Positions 8,298 to 17,368 of a stretch of DNA of 64,000 nt are shown here, piece by piece. This stretch comes from Pseudocalidococcus sp964653145 (GTDB taxonomy: Bacteria; Cyanobacteriota; Cyanobacteriia; Thermosynechococcales; Thermosynechococcaceae): positions 1 to 64,000 of the forward strand of contig CAZZCG010000001.1 in assembly GCA_964653145.1 (NCBI GenBank). The letters are read 5' to 3'. The position numbers and the translations under genes were made by a program. Every line of letters starts with the position of its first letter. Within the stretch, counting starts at the first letter, position 1. The notes under the pieces are model-generated. The model did no database searches. It worked only from the letters and a program-made list of their open reading frames with translations, and was not told where the DNA came from.

Positions 8298-8305
8298 AAA
8301 TTATT
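8281..8305. terminator. Probable bidirectional terminator
   Basis: AATAATTTTTT (8281-8291) is followed closely by AAAAAAATTATT (8294-8305), a near-perfect inverted repeat with a two-base loop. It gives a T-tract in either direction. It sits between the convergent Nudix-like gene (ends 8078) and sugar transferase gene (ends 8524). The stem has no G-C pairs, which weakens the call. Confidence 0.5.
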
Positions 8306-8523
8306 GCTATAGTCAAAGTACTAACCTTATTGGTTTCAGGTTGTTCTCGTGTTTCATTCCTAGGTTAAATGACTTTAATTGCGAGTTTAAGCTAGAGAAA
8401 ACGTTTTGAATCTGGTCGCATAGCCGGGTTAAGATTATTCTGAAAAACACAGTGAAATAACCGTGTTGGTGTTCGACCCAGGCCAGTATTTAGCCACAGA
8501 ATGCTTGTCAAAGGAGAATCCAT

Positions 8524-9522
8524 TTAGACTGCCCCTGAATCTTTGTTAAAGATCACAAGAATGGTTTTGAGAATTAGCTTGAGATCGTACATCAGGCTCC
8601 AGTTCTCTTGATAACGCAGATCGAGTTGAATGACCTCTTCAAAACTACGAATTTTGGAACGGCCATGCACCTGCCATTCACCACTCAGGCCTGGGCGAAC
8701 ATCTAAGCGCTGCCAGTTGGGGATTTCATACTGATCCACTTCTTCAGGTGTTGGCGGACGCGTTCCAATTAAACTCATATCACCCTTCAACACATTTAAA
8801 AACTGGGGAATCTCATCAAGGCTCGTCTTGCGTAAGAAGCGACCAACCCGAGTAATCCGGGGGTCATTCTCATTCTTAAAAAACGCACCCTCGGCCTGAT
8901 TAGCAATCGTTGCTTTTAGGGCTTCTGCATTAGTTACCATTGAGCGGAACTTCCAGAGTCGAAATCGTTTTCCCATCCAGCCACAGCGAATTTGGCTAAA
9001 CATAATGGGGCCTGGGCTATCCAGCTTGATGGCAATTGCAATTGGGACAAATAAAATGCCCGTAATACCCAGGCCAACAATTGCCCCAACAATGTCGATC
9101 ACTCGTTTCAGGGGCGAGCGCACAGAGGGATGGGTGAGGGGCGGGCGTTGTTCAGTCCGGCGGGACATGGTTGGAATGATGCCCTCCGTATGTTTTTCGA
9201 TGGTCAGCACTCGATCCAGGCCAGACAGAGAAAAACCTAATTTAACCTGCGGGTTAACGCTCCAGGCCACGACGGTCACATTCTTGGCCTGGGCTGCCTT
9301 CAAATTACTGATCAAGGCACCGATACAGGTACTATCAATTACCGCAGTTTGACCAAAATCCAAAATAATTTTTCGTCTCTCTGGCTCAGCCTCTAACCAC
9401 TGGGAGAATGATTGCCGAAACCCAACTGCCTCAAGAACCGTCAAGCGGGGTGGTAATTGCACCAATAAAGTGTCTTTACCACGGATCAGAGGAAAGATAG
9501 GCATAGGGGAAGGGGTATTCAT
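8524..9522 (-). CDS. STAS domain fused to initiating sugar phosphotransferase (PssY/WbaP-like)
   Basis: A 332-residue fusion. Residues 10-115 are a STAS domain of the anti-sigma antagonist type with VIDSTCIGAL, where S64 (or T65) sits at the usual phosphorylation site. After a linker, residues about 137-332 form a bacterial sugar transferase: a membrane hairpin (IDIVGAIVGLGITGILFVPI), KLDSPGPIMFSQIRCG, RLWKFRSM, SLDEIPQFLNVLKGDMSLIG and TRPP. Such enzymes load the first sugar phosphate onto undecaprenyl phosphate at the cytoplasmic membrane and so commit the cell to polysaccharide synthesis. It is the last gene of the minus-strand arm, 8 bases after the PssE-like gene. The fused STAS domain suggests control by a serine kinase/phosphatase pair. 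Confidence 0.9.
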   Translation of the reverse strand: MNTPSPMPIFPLIRGKDTLLVQLPPRLTVLEAVGFRQSFSQWLEAEPERRKIILDFGQTAVIDSTCIGALISNLKAAQAKNVTVVAWSVNPQVKLGFSLSGLDRVLTIEKHTEGIIPTMSRRTEQRPPLTHPSVRSPLKRVIDIVGAIVGLGITGILFVPIAIAIKLDSPGPIMFSQIRCGWMGKRFRLWKFRSMVTNAEALKATIANQAEGAFFKNENDPRITRVGRFLRKTSLDEIPQFLNVLKGDMSLIGTRPPTPEEVDQYEIPNWQRLDVRPGLSGEWQVHGRSKIRSFEEVIQLDLRYQENWSLMYDLKLILKTILVIFNKDSGAV

Positions 9523-9530
9523 GGCAGACC

Positions 9531-10040
9531 TCAGCTGATTTTCGGATTGACATGATTGGTTGATGTCGCATCAAAACGGCGATGCAAACTCTGACAGAGG
9601 ACCGTGGCTGCGGTTTGGGAGAGATCACTTACGGAAACTTTGGCAGGATGCTCAATAAAACGAACAATATCTGCCGGGCACCAGGCAATCGGGACATGCA
9701 GTTGGGAAAGGGCCAGAGCCAACTCCACCTGATGATCATCAACGTGTTCCTTAAAGCGCTGGCTGCGCGGAACAAGGATATAGGGCTTATCTAAAGTATC
9801 TAGCAACAGCACTGTTCCCTCCCCACAGTGGGCAATCACCATATCGGCCCGCTGAATCAAGTCCTGGAATTTTTCCTCTTTCAGAAAACGATAAACTCTC
9901 GCCCCCGCTGGTAAGACCGTGCAGGTGCCATACTGAACCACCACCTCGTCTTGGAGCAGCTCATAATCAATCAGTACCTCTATCCACTCCATCAGTCGGT
10001 CAAAGGGATACTGTTCTGAACCAACCGTGACCAGAATCAT
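9531..10040 (-). CDS. PssE-like glycosyltransferase subunit (GT28 C-terminal type)
   Basis: 169-residue protein of the Alg13/PssE type, the catalytic half of a split glycosyltransferase that adds the second sugar to a lipid-linked intermediate. It begins MILVTVGSEQYPFDRLMEWI. The nucleotide-sugar region includes DMVIAHCGEGTVL and the later PRSQRFKEHVDDHQVELA, as in the family. I chose the ATG at 10040 because it overlaps the stop of the PssD-like gene as ATGA and matches the usual family N-terminus. It is expected to work as a pair with that neighbour. Confidence 0.85.
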   Translation of the reverse strand: MILVTVGSEQYPFDRLMEWIEVLIDYELLQDEVVVQYGTCTVLPAGARVYRFLKEEKFQDLIQRADMVIAHCGEGTVLLLDTLDKPYILVPRSQRFKEHVDDHQVELALALSQLHVPIAWCPADIVRFIEHPAKVSVSDLSQTAATVLCQSLHRRFDATSTNHVNPKIS

Positions 10041-10492
10041 AAGCCCTCCTGAGAAACAACAAGTTCGGCCTGGGGATAGCGGGCTTGCAGTTGTGGCCAA
10101 TGCACATACAGCACCGTCAAAAAGGGCAGCACCAAGCGGGCAGATAAACTCAGGGTTTGAATCCGAGTCACCGATTCAATAAACACCGTCTGACTCCCAA
10201 ACAGTTTCCCAAGCAGGAGAAAGGGAACTGCCACCCCAGCTCCAGTAGAAATGATTAAATTGGGTTTTTCCTGGCGGATAACTTTCCAGGCCAGGCCAAG
10301 ATTCCGCACTAGATTTGGTAGGTTACGGTTTGTAGGACTGTGGGCCCAGAACACCGTTTCCCCAGCCAGAGCTGCTTCCGTAGTTGCTGTTCGGAACGTG
10401 ACCCAAATGCGTTCATGGCTCCGCCAAAAAGGCTGCAACTGTTGTAGGGCTTTAAAGTGCCCCCCTGAGGAGCAAACGAGTAAGATTTTCAT
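10037..10492 (-). CDS. PssD-like glycosyltransferase subunit (Alg14 type)
   Basis: 151-residue membrane-anchoring half of the PssD/PssE split glycosyltransferase. It starts MKILLVCSSGGHFKALQQL, the standard Alg14/PssD N-terminus. PNLIISTGAGVAVPFLLLGK and FIESVTRIQTLSLSARL follow and form the acceptor and membrane-facing part. I chose the ATG at 10492 (GGAAAA about 8 bases upstream, typical N-terminus). An in-frame ATG at 10540 that forms TAATG with the previous gene's stop would add 16 residues and is a real alternative. The gene overlaps the PssE-like gene by 4 bases. Confidence 0.84.
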   Translation of the reverse strand: MKILLVCSSGGHFKALQQLQPFWRSHERIWVTFRTATTEAALAGETVFWAHSPTNRNLPNLVRNLGLAWKVIRQEKPNLIISTGAGVAVPFLLLGKLFGSQTVFIESVTRIQTLSLSARLVLPFLTVLYVHWPQLQARYPQAELVVSQEGL

Positions 10493-10539
10493 CAGTATTT
10501 TCCAGGGCTGTTTTTGAAATATGGGCTTGCTTGAGTTCA

Positions 10540-11604
10540 TTAGGCGGAGGGATGAAAACGATTTTCCTGATGTTGGCGATGCTCTTGACTTTGTTCTTTG
10601 AGGATGCGGCGTCTCTGGCTGGCTCCGGTCAGTTGCATCATCAGGTGTTCCAATCTTTGGTAAAGCGGGGGTGGGAGAATCCACAACAGGTAAGCTGCGG
10701 CTAAGGAGATCACAGTGCGGCGGGGTTCCTCCACGAGAATTTTCCAGTAGATGCTCAAGGCTTGATGAAGTAACGAAACGGCAATGGCAGGGGATCGCAT
10801 GCGGGTGGCTCGGCGAGCTAAATAGCGTAATTGGTAAGCTCTGGCCTTATTCCCCCAGCGTTGGACAAATACTGGGGCATAGGCCTGGGTTTTGACTAAG
10901 ATGCGTTCCCAGGTTTCGTACTGCTTTGGGATATTGGCAGACAGTCCCCCGGTGTTAACTCGGTAAAGGGTGAGTGCATCCGGAATACCTTCAATTTGCC
11001 AGTTGGTTTGCAGGGCAATTCGCAACCAGCATTCAATATCTTCCGATTGACGGAAACGATCATCAAAGTAAAAGTCTTCTACACTTCCATAAAGGTTTTC
11101 CTCAAATCGAATCTCATCTAATACCTCTCTGCGGATGACCACAGCAGAGCCATTGCCGATCGGGTTCCGGCAAAACAAATACTCCGGCGTAATGCCCCTC
11201 AGTTTTGGCATTTGATAAATCCCCAAGGGTTGGCCTTGATCATCAATAAAGCTGGAGCGGCAAAAGCTGACTCCGACTTCGGGTGAGCCTTCCAGATGAC
11301 GCAGATGCAACTCAATCTTTTCCGGTAACCAGAGATCATCACTGTCTAGAAAGGCGAGATACTTACCCTGTGCATGGCGGATTCCGGTGTTTCTAGCTCC
11401 AGCCAGGCCTCGGTTTTGTTGATGGATGATCTGAATGCGGGGATCGCTAAACTGCTCGCAAATAGCAATGCTGTTATCGGTGCTACCATCATCAATGACA
11501 AGAATTTCCAAGTCTGGATAGGTTTGCTTGACCACAGACTCCAGGCTTTCCGCCACAGTTGCAGCAGAGTTATAGACAGGAACAATTACAGAGATAGTAG
11601 GCAT
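10540..11604 (-). CDS. Family 2 glycosyltransferase
   Basis: 354-residue GT-A fold transferase that adds a sugar from a nucleotide donor to the growing lipid-linked repeat unit. The N-terminus ISVIVPVYNSAATVAESLES with VIDDGSTDNS binds the nucleotide. GKYLAFLDSDDLWLPEKI carries the metal-binding DxD-type motif (DSDD), and SEDIECWLRIAL is the family ED motif. There are no membrane spans, so it should act at the cytoplasmic face. It starts 13 bases after the second GT2 gene, whose N-terminal half it resembles, which suggests paralogs from duplication. The sugar specificity cannot be told. Confidence 0.9.
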   Translation of the reverse strand: MPTISVIVPVYNSAATVAESLESVVKQTYPDLEILVIDDGSTDNSIAICEQFSDPRIQIIHQQNRGLAGARNTGIRHAQGKYLAFLDSDDLWLPEKIELHLRHLEGSPEVGVSFCRSSFIDDQGQPLGIYQMPKLRGITPEYLFCRNPIGNGSAVVIRREVLDEIRFEENLYGSVEDFYFDDRFRQSEDIECWLRIALQTNWQIEGIPDALTLYRVNTGGLSANIPKQYETWERILVKTQAYAPVFVQRWGNKARAYQLRYLARRATRMRSPAIAVSLLHQALSIYWKILVEEPRRTVISLAAAYLLWILPPPLYQRLEHLMMQLTGASQRRRILKEQSQEHRQHQENRFHPSA

Positions 11605-11617
11605 GGGTCAAGATCCA

Positions 11618-12601
11618 TCAGGGCTGAGAAGAATCGATTGGTCGTGAATCCCGCTGGTTCTGGGGCCAAGCCATCAGCCCCAATGCGCTGAGCAGATGAC
11701 GGAGATAGACCGCAATCAGAGTGAGGAGCGTCCGTTTTGGTTGCTGCCATATGAGTTGCCAGTCCGATCGCAGCGCCCGGTTGATAAAATCTACGCCTAC
11801 GGCACTAGGTAAGGATAACCGGAGCGAACGACGAGCCAAATAGCGCAGATGTATTGCCTGAGCCAGGTCAAAGGACTTGGCAATCACTTCCGGGGCATAA
11901 ACTTTGGCTTTCTCCACGAGCAGGTTCCACCCCGCCTCCATCCGGTACAGATCCGCCGAGAGGCCCCCTTGACTGGTGCGATAGCGAGTTAAAACCTCGG
12001 CCTGTCCGGCGATCTCCCAAGTGGTGGTGCAACTAACTCGTAACAGCCACTCCAAATCTTCGGAATAGCTCATATCTAGGCAAAAACCACCCACCTCAGT
12101 AAATACCTGTCGGCGGATCACCCAGTTAGAAGTGGTGGTGGTGGGATTTTCAGCTAAAAAATTGATGGGTTTTAGGTTCCGAAGTTGGGAGCTGGACAGT
12201 TGTCCCGTCGGTTCCCCGCTGGGCGTGAGAAATTCGACCTGGGCAAAGCTGACCCCTAACTGCGGGTTAGCCTGGAACTGGGCCAGGTGCTGACTGAGTT
12301 TAGCCGGGAGCCACTGATCATCAGCATCCAAAAAGGCAAGAATTTCTCCACGGCTTTGGGCCATACCCCAGTTGCGGGCGGCGGATACTCCCTGGTTAGA
12401 CTGTGAAATTAGGGTAATCCGCTCATCCTTAGCCTGGTAAGCGCGGGCAATAGCAGCAGTTTCGTCGGTGGAGCCATCATCAACAATCAGGAGTTCCCAG
12501 TTGGGATAGGTTTGGTCTTGGACGGACTGAATCGTTGCTCTCAAAAACCGGGCCGCATTGTAGGCGGGAATAATTACAGAAACGGTCGTTTTTCTTGCCA
12601 T
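11618..12601 (-). CDS. Family 2 glycosyltransferase
   Basis: 327-residue GT2 enzyme. Motifs are VSVIIPAYNAARFLRATIQS, VDDGSTDETAA, EILAFLDADDQWLPAKL and YSEDLEWLLRVS. Its ATG overlaps the flippase stop as TGATG. The shared C-terminal layout with the next gene (LRYLARR followed by a short hydrophobic tail with RTLL) supports a common origin of the two. It probably adds one sugar of the exopolysaccharide repeat at the cytoplasmic membrane face. Confidence 0.9.
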   Translation of the reverse strand: MARKTTVSVIIPAYNAARFLRATIQSVQDQTYPNWELLIVDDGSTDETAAIARAYQAKDERITLISQSNQGVSAARNWGMAQSRGEILAFLDADDQWLPAKLSQHLAQFQANPQLGVSFAQVEFLTPSGEPTGQLSSSQLRNLKPINFLAENPTTTTSNWVIRRQVFTEVGGFCLDMSYSEDLEWLLRVSCTTTWEIAGQAEVLTRYRTSQGGLSADLYRMEAGWNLLVEKAKVYAPEVIAKSFDLAQAIHLRYLARRSLRLSLPSAVGVDFINRALRSDWQLIWQQPKRTLLTLIAVYLRHLLSALGLMAWPQNQRDSRPIDSSQP

Positions 12602-13875
12602 CAGCCCACCTCCACAACAGCCTGAGACAAAACCCGCTGCCTAGCCCAGAGTAAATACAAGGGTTGCAGCAACAAGTGGGTGGCCATCACAGCAATCGCA
12701 ACGCCTAAAATGCCAAACTGGGTCCCAACCAGAATCGCTAAAGACAGGGCGACTGTAAAGAAGAGATTCCAGCGTAAGTCGAGTTGCGGTAAACCTACGG
12801 CGCGGAACAGCATGGCGGCGGCATTGGCAAACGGCCGGGATAGAGCTGATAAACAAATCAAAATCAGGATCGGAACCGCCCCCCGCTCTACCCACTGTTG
12901 CCCAAAGATTATCGGCACGTAAAAAGGCGCAAGACTGGACTGGACAATCACGAGGGGAAAAATGATCGTTGCAATTGTTTTGAGGTTGGCGAAAAAACGT
13001 TTTCGGAGCAGGTCTGAATCAGAGCGGACATCACAGAGGTCGGAGTAAAGAGAAACCCCCATCGCATTCACTGCACTCAGACTTAAGCCCAGGCCAGCGT
13101 TAAAGGCAAAGTAATATACTCCCAAGGGAGCCAGTCCAACAAAACGCCCAATCAATAAATAATCAATGTTTTCCCTCAAGGTGTTAAGCATTTCCACCCC
13201 GAGAATCCGGCTACCAAACCCCAAAATTCGTTGCCAGCGTTCTAGGGTAAAGACATAGATCGGCCGCCACGATTGATAGCGATACATCATCAGAACCCAG
13301 ATTGGAGCCACCAGGAGCTTAGGTAGCACAATCGCCCACATCCCCAGGCCGACTAGGGCAAAGATCCCCGTTAGCAGGTTGTCTGCCACCACCTGGGCCA
13401 GGTTCGTCAGACTGAACACATTCAGCCGGTTTTCCCGTCGCACTAAGGCTGTCTGCACCATACCAAGGGGGTACACCAGGTAGGTACAACCGATCAGAAT
13501 AATTGGCAGAATTAGATTGAAATTGTGGTAAATGGCCGCCACGGCAAACGAACCCGTGGTTTGAATCAGAAACAACCCCAACCCTAAGAGCCAGTTCAAC
13601 CAGTAGGCCGTAATACACAGTTGATCAATTTCATCGGCATCCGCTTGCACCAGCTTGTCCCCAATGCCATTGCGCGTAAAGACGCGAATAAACTCGTGGG
13701 TGGTGAGGACAATTGCGGCTAAACCATAATCTTCTGGGCTCAGAAACCGGGCCAGGATCACCGTAGCAATAAGTCGCGAGGCTCGAATCCCCAGTTCTGA
13801 TAGCCCCATCCAACCCATATTCCGAATGAAACGGTCTTGAGGGAAGCGTTTTTGCAGGGTTTGGATCCAGCTCAT
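12601..13875 (-). CDS. Wzx-type polysaccharide flippase (MOP superfamily)
   Basis: 424-residue integral membrane protein with about 12 hydrophobic segments. It begins MSWIQTLQKRFPQDRFIRNM and continues with IATVILARFLSPEDYGLAAI, the usual N-terminal signature of polysaccharide exporters in the MOP group. It would flip the undecaprenyl-linked repeat unit to the periplasm. I chose the ATG at 13875 because it overlaps the preceding gene's stop as ATGA; an in-frame start nine codons earlier is less likely. The polymerase partner is encoded in the divergent arm. Confidence 0.88.
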   Translation of the reverse strand: MSWIQTLQKRFPQDRFIRNMGWMGLSELGIRASRLIATVILARFLSPEDYGLAAIVLTTHEFIRVFTRNGIGDKLVQADADEIDQLCITAYWLNWLLGLGLFLIQTTGSFAVAAIYHNFNLILPIILIGCTYLVYPLGMVQTALVRRENRLNVFSLTNLAQVVADNLLTGIFALVGLGMWAIVLPKLLVAPIWVLMMYRYQSWRPIYVFTLERWQRILGFGSRILGVEMLNTLRENIDYLLIGRFVGLAPLGVYYFAFNAGLGLSLSAVNAMGVSLYSDLCDVRSDSDLLRKRFFANLKTIATIIFPLVIVQSSLAPFYVPIIFGQQWVERGAVPILILICLSALSRPFANAAAMLFRAVGLPQLDLRWNLFFTVALSLAILVGTQFGILGVAIAVMATHLLLQPLYLLWARQRVLSQAVVEVG

Positions 13876-14858
13876 TGAAACTCCCGTAATAACCTCTCCC
13901 AAGCCCCAACATAGTCATCCCAGGCCTGGCTGGCAGTTAAACGCCCCTGCTGCCCCCAAAGCTGACGTTGGGATGGAGGGGCATTAACCAAAGTTTGAAT
14001 CCCTTCAGCCAAGGCGGTGACACTCTCCGGCTTCACCAGGAGTCCACAGCCTTCTGCCTGCTCACTCAAACCATCCACATCGCTGACAATGACGGGACGA
14101 GCCGCCGCCCGCGCTTCCAAACAAACATTGCCCCAGGGTTCCCAGCGAGAAGGAATAACAACGGCATCACAGCGGTTAAGTAGGCCTGGAACATCATCAA
14201 CCCGCCCAAGGAAATGAATCTGGGGAGCATTTCCTGCCAGTTGCCTGAGCTTGGATTCCTCTGGTCCTTGCCCGCCCAGGAGTACCTGCACCAGGCCGGG
14301 TGGTAATTGCTGGATGGCCTGGATCAGGAGATCAAACCCCTTCTGTTGGGTAAACCGGCCATAGGCCACCAATGTCAACGGGGTTTCCGGCTGAGTTTTT
14401 TCCGGCACTGGCAAGAAAGCATCTAAAACCCGGCTGGAGCGAATCAACCGTAGAGCTTCCGGCTGCACCAATCGCTGAGTCTGCATCCAGTGCTGCTGGG
14501 CCTGAGAAATGGCCACAACGCGATCCATTAATTTATAGGTCAGCCGTAACATCGTCTGAAATCGCCAGCGGGAGGGCACCTGATGCGTTTCAAACCCAGC
14601 ACTGTAGTGGTGTTCAATCAGGATTTGGGCTTTGGCTTTCCGCTGCAGAAGTTCCGGAACTCCTTTCCAAGATGAGGCTCGGTGCCAAACCAACAGATCC
14701 GGTTGCCAGGAGGATATTAATGCTGCGGCGCGATCGGTGGTGACCAACTCAAAATTTACCCAGCTACCCAATCGACTTTGGGCCAGGCTGTTAAGCGTCG
14801 CAGCAATACCACCCGTCCAGCCCATCCCCTGCTGACCAAGAGCGTGCAATACCTTCAT
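13872..14858 (-). CDS. Family 4 glycosyltransferase
   Basis: 328-residue GT-B retaining transferase. The C-terminal donor-binding half is clear: TLVAYGRFTQQKGFDLLIQA, VLLGGQGPEESKL, IHFLGRVDDVPGLLNRCDAV, VIPSRWEPWGNVCLEARAA and RPVIVSDVDG. The E of WEPWGNVCLEA is the usual E-x7-E motif. The N-terminal acceptor domain is shorter than usual but has VLHALGQQGMGWTGGIA. It overlaps both neighbours by 4 bases (ATGA type), so the arm is tightly coupled. Confidence 0.88.
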   Translation of the reverse strand: MKVLHALGQQGMGWTGGIAATLNSLAQSRLGSWVNFELVTTDRAAALISSWQPDLLVWHRASSWKGVPELLQRKAKAQILIEHHYSAGFETHQVPSRWRFQTMLRLTYKLMDRVVAISQAQQHWMQTQRLVQPEALRLIRSSRVLDAFLPVPEKTQPETPLTLVAYGRFTQQKGFDLLIQAIQQLPPGLVQVLLGGQGPEESKLRQLAGNAPQIHFLGRVDDVPGLLNRCDAVVIPSRWEPWGNVCLEARAAARPVIVSDVDGLSEQAEGCGLLVKPESVTALAEGIQTLVNAPPSQRQLWGQQGRLTASQAWDDYVGAWERLLREFQ

Positions 14859-16030
14859 GGATTTACCCCTTGGGGTCGGCCGGTTCTGATCTGGGGTAAA
14901 ACCCTTTCTCGATAGGCATCGGCAATGGTCTGAGCATGGGCCGACCAGGTATAGCGTTTGGCGTACTGGAGACGAAAACCCCGATTAGGAGCAGCATCAG
15001 GATTTTGAAGTAAGTGGCTGATAGTCTCTGCCCAGGCCTGGGGTTCTCCCACCGGACAGTAGACAGCCGCTTCACCCCCTACTTCTCGAAACACCGCAAT
15101 ATCGCTAACTACAATAAGACTGCCACTGGCTAGAGCCTCGATTAAGGGCATCCCAAACCCTTCCGACTCACTGGTCATCAGCACCACAGCGGCCCGCCGG
15201 TAGAGTTCGGCCAACTCCACTTGCTCCAGGCGCGGGAATAATCGAATCCCATCGCGAATGCCCAACCGATCAATCCGCGCTTCTAGGTCTGGCATCCAAC
15301 CCGGCCCAACCCTGACCAACATGAGTTCCGGATGCTGCGACCGCAGCAGAGCGTAGGCATCAAGCAAGACATCAAGCCGCTTGCGGGGAAGGCTCACGCT
15401 GATATTGAGCAGGAAAGGACCATCCCCAAGCTGTTGCCGCAGGTGCTCCACCATCCCAGAATGAGAAGCTTTAGGCGAAAAACTAGGATCAATTCCCAGC
15501 GGCACCTGAACCAACTTTTCCGGCGTCATCAGCCCGAAGTGGAGAATTTCGTCTCGAACAAAGTGAGTGGTATAAAACACAACCGCCGCTTGCTGAAACC
15601 CTTTGAGGGCGTAGCGTTGCATGGTGTTATAGCGAAACGAGCGGGGATATTTGTCCGGTTGCAACACCGAGCGAAACACATCCAGGTCATGGCAAAACAC
15701 GCCTGTCCGCTCCGGTGGTAAGACATTTACTAAGGAGGCATAGCTTTGGTCACAGATATGAAAAAGATCAAAGTTATGCTGGCAGGATTTCAGATAGCGA
15801 GGATAGTCCCAAAAGCGATTTAGCATTTTGTCACCCCCAGAAGCACACCCCATCCGGCCCAGGCTTGGGAGGCGTTTGAGTCGGTAGGTGTACTCCGGTT
15901 GAATCCGGGTGGTTTGAAAATCCAGGTGTTCTGCCACTAAGGTCTCGTAGAGGCGATCACCGCAGACGAGCATACTGGGAGACGCTTCGGCTCGAAAATT
16001 GCTGACTAGGCCCAACCGGATTGGTTGCAA
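14855..16030 (-). CDS. Family 4 glycosyltransferase
   Basis: 391-residue GT-B enzyme. The N-terminal half has IRLGLVSNFRAEASPSMLVC and FDLFHICDQSYASLVNVLP. The donor half has FLLNISVSLPRKRLDVLLDA, IRLFPRLEQVELAELYRRAA, VVLMTSESEGFGMPLIEALA and SGSLIVVSDI. I chose the TTG at 16030 because GGAGGA lies 7 bases upstream. A TTG at 16045 is in frame but would place that Shine-Dalgarno sequence inside the gene. The gene begins just after the pyruvyl transferase stop (16035-16037). Confidence 0.87.
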   Translation of the reverse strand: MQPIRLGLVSNFRAEASPSMLVCGDRLYETLVAEHLDFQTTRIQPEYTYRLKRLPSLGRMGCASGGDKMLNRFWDYPRYLKSCQHNFDLFHICDQSYASLVNVLPPERTGVFCHDLDVFRSVLQPDKYPRSFRYNTMQRYALKGFQQAAVVFYTTHFVRDEILHFGLMTPEKLVQVPLGIDPSFSPKASHSGMVEHLRQQLGDGPFLLNISVSLPRKRLDVLLDAYALLRSQHPELMLVRVGPGWMPDLEARIDRLGIRDGIRLFPRLEQVELAELYRRAAVVLMTSESEGFGMPLIEALASGSLIVVSDIAVFREVGGEAAVYCPVGEPQAWAETISHLLQNPDAAPNRGFRLQYAKRYTWSAHAQTIADAYRERVLPQIRTGRPQGVNP

Positions 16031-16034
16031 TCCC

Positions 16035-17093
16035 TTATCCTCCAACTTGTTGCAAACATTGATGAAACGCTTGCTTCACCTGGGCGCGCAGGCCAACATG
16101 GTCAAAGATTTGGGCACCCGTTGGCAGAATACCCTCCAGGACAGCGTTGCCTTGGAATTGCTCAAGGCCACAGCCAGGAATCCCTAAACGTTGGCTCAAG
16201 TCACGTCCTTTGTTGGAGTAGTACAAATTGAAGGGAACCCGGCCACTCGCCAGTGCCAAGACAGCCGTGTGATAGCGAATGGCCACAATCAGTCCACAAA
16301 TATGGAGCGCCGCCATCACCAGTTCCCAGTGGGCCAGGCCAGTGTTGACACTAAAGGGATTTAAAACCTTAATCTGAGGAAATTGGGCCGTAATCGCTGC
16401 TGCAACGGCTAGGTCATTATCCGCCCCGTAGGCCTGGGACTGAATCAGCAAGACGGGCTGGTATCCCTGCTGAACAAGCCATTGACTCAGGTGGATCAGT
16501 TGGGTCTGAAATTGGCCATTGTCGTATCCATACATGGAGTCAAAGGCCCGCAACGAAATTAAGGCGGTTTGCTTTGGCTCCAGATCTAAGTTAGTAAACA
16601 AGTCCTGGGCAGCCGTGATCGCCGCGTCCTGCAGTTCTAGGGCAAAGGCCGCATCAAAGGAGAGGAGAGCTGGCACCCCGGCCTGGGTTAAACGCCGATG
16701 ACTTTCGGCATCTCGGACACAGACTGCTGCTAAGCGTCGCAAACAAAATGTCAAGGCCTTGAAGCTGATCCCATGGCAAGAACGGGGAATGGATTGGCCG
16801 AATAAAATTGTCTGGCGCTGTGAGCGACGTAGCTGAATTAAATTTTGGATAAAGGTGCGCGTGATCAGTCCCTCACGGGCATTGTTAAAAATATCCCCAC
16901 CGACACTGATGTAACCATCACAGCGCGGTAGTTTCGAGACAAGCTCAACTCTTGGGACGTAGGCTGGCACTTGATCTTGCACCTGGGCGATGATTCTGGC
17001 ATCGGGGGCCATCGCCGCTAAAGCACTATAGATTGCGGCATCGCCAATATTCAGCGTGGAGTAAGTATTAATCAGTCCAATGGTTTTTCCCAT
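16035..17093 (-). CDS. Polysaccharide pyruvyl transferase family protein
   Basis: 352-residue CsaB/WcaK-type protein that would transfer pyruvate from phosphoenolpyruvate to a sugar as a ketal, adding negative charge to the polymer. Typical features are IGLINTYSTLNIGDAAIYSA at the N-terminus, GGDIFNN, the repeat of that fold near residue 165 (TALISLRAF), and the C-terminal VAIRYHTAVLALASGRVPF with NLYYSNKGRDL. It is the first gene of the minus-strand arm, so it should be read with the glycosyltransferases. No sulfotransferase is present, so pyruvylation is the only decoration I can infer. Confidence 0.87.
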   Translation of the reverse strand: MGKTIGLINTYSTLNIGDAAIYSALAAMAPDARIIAQVQDQVPAYVPRVELVSKLPRCDGYISVGGDIFNNAREGLITRTFIQNLIQLRRSQRQTILFGQSIPRSCHGISFKALTFCLRRLAAVCVRDAESHRRLTQAGVPALLSFDAAFALELQDAAITAAQDLFTNLDLEPKQTALISLRAFDSMYGYDNGQFQTQLIHLSQWLVQQGYQPVLLIQSQAYGADNDLAVAAAITAQFPQIKVLNPFSVNTGLAHWELVMAALHICGLIVAIRYHTAVLALASGRVPFNLYYSNKGRDLSQRLGIPGCGLEQFQGNAVLEGILPTGAQIFDHVGLRAQVKQAFHQCLQQVGG

Positions 17094-17368
17094 CGGTAAC
17101 CTTAGGCAAGCACAGCATGGTTCTCAAAAACAACTAATCGGGCGGATATCCCTAATTTAATGTTCCCTATTCAAGTTGAAATCAGCAATCATAATTTGCA
17201 AAAAGTTATATTGAAAAAAGTTTTACGTCCTTGGCTTGGCAACTTGTAGGCGCGATATGGCAAAACAGTGAGTAGACGAATACCCACCTTTCGCTGGAAG
17301 GTACAAACGGCTGAATGTTTCCGCTAAAGTTCACTATGGTATTTTCTGACTGTGGCTAGTTCTCATCC
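17094..17368. promoter_or_regulatory. Divergent promoter region of the polysaccharide cluster
   Basis: 275 bases between the pyruvyl transferase gene (minus) and the export-protein gene (plus), the only gap from which both arms can be started. It is AT-rich in the middle (near 17150-17230). I cannot assign individual promoter boxes or an operator with confidence. Confidence 0.55.

Larger units (their letters stand above)
8079..8523. other. Gap between the Nudix-like gene and the polysaccharide cluster
   Basis: 445 bases between two convergent genes. It holds the second copy of a diverged direct repeat and a symmetric hairpin likely to terminate transcription in both directions. No coding frame is supported. 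Confidence 0.5.

Noticed and set aside
10493..10684. Longer N-terminus for the PssD-like protein
   Set aside because: The frame is open upstream but overlaps the GT2 gene and adds low-complexity residues; the family N-terminus begins at 10492. The ATG at 10540 remains a lesser alternative.
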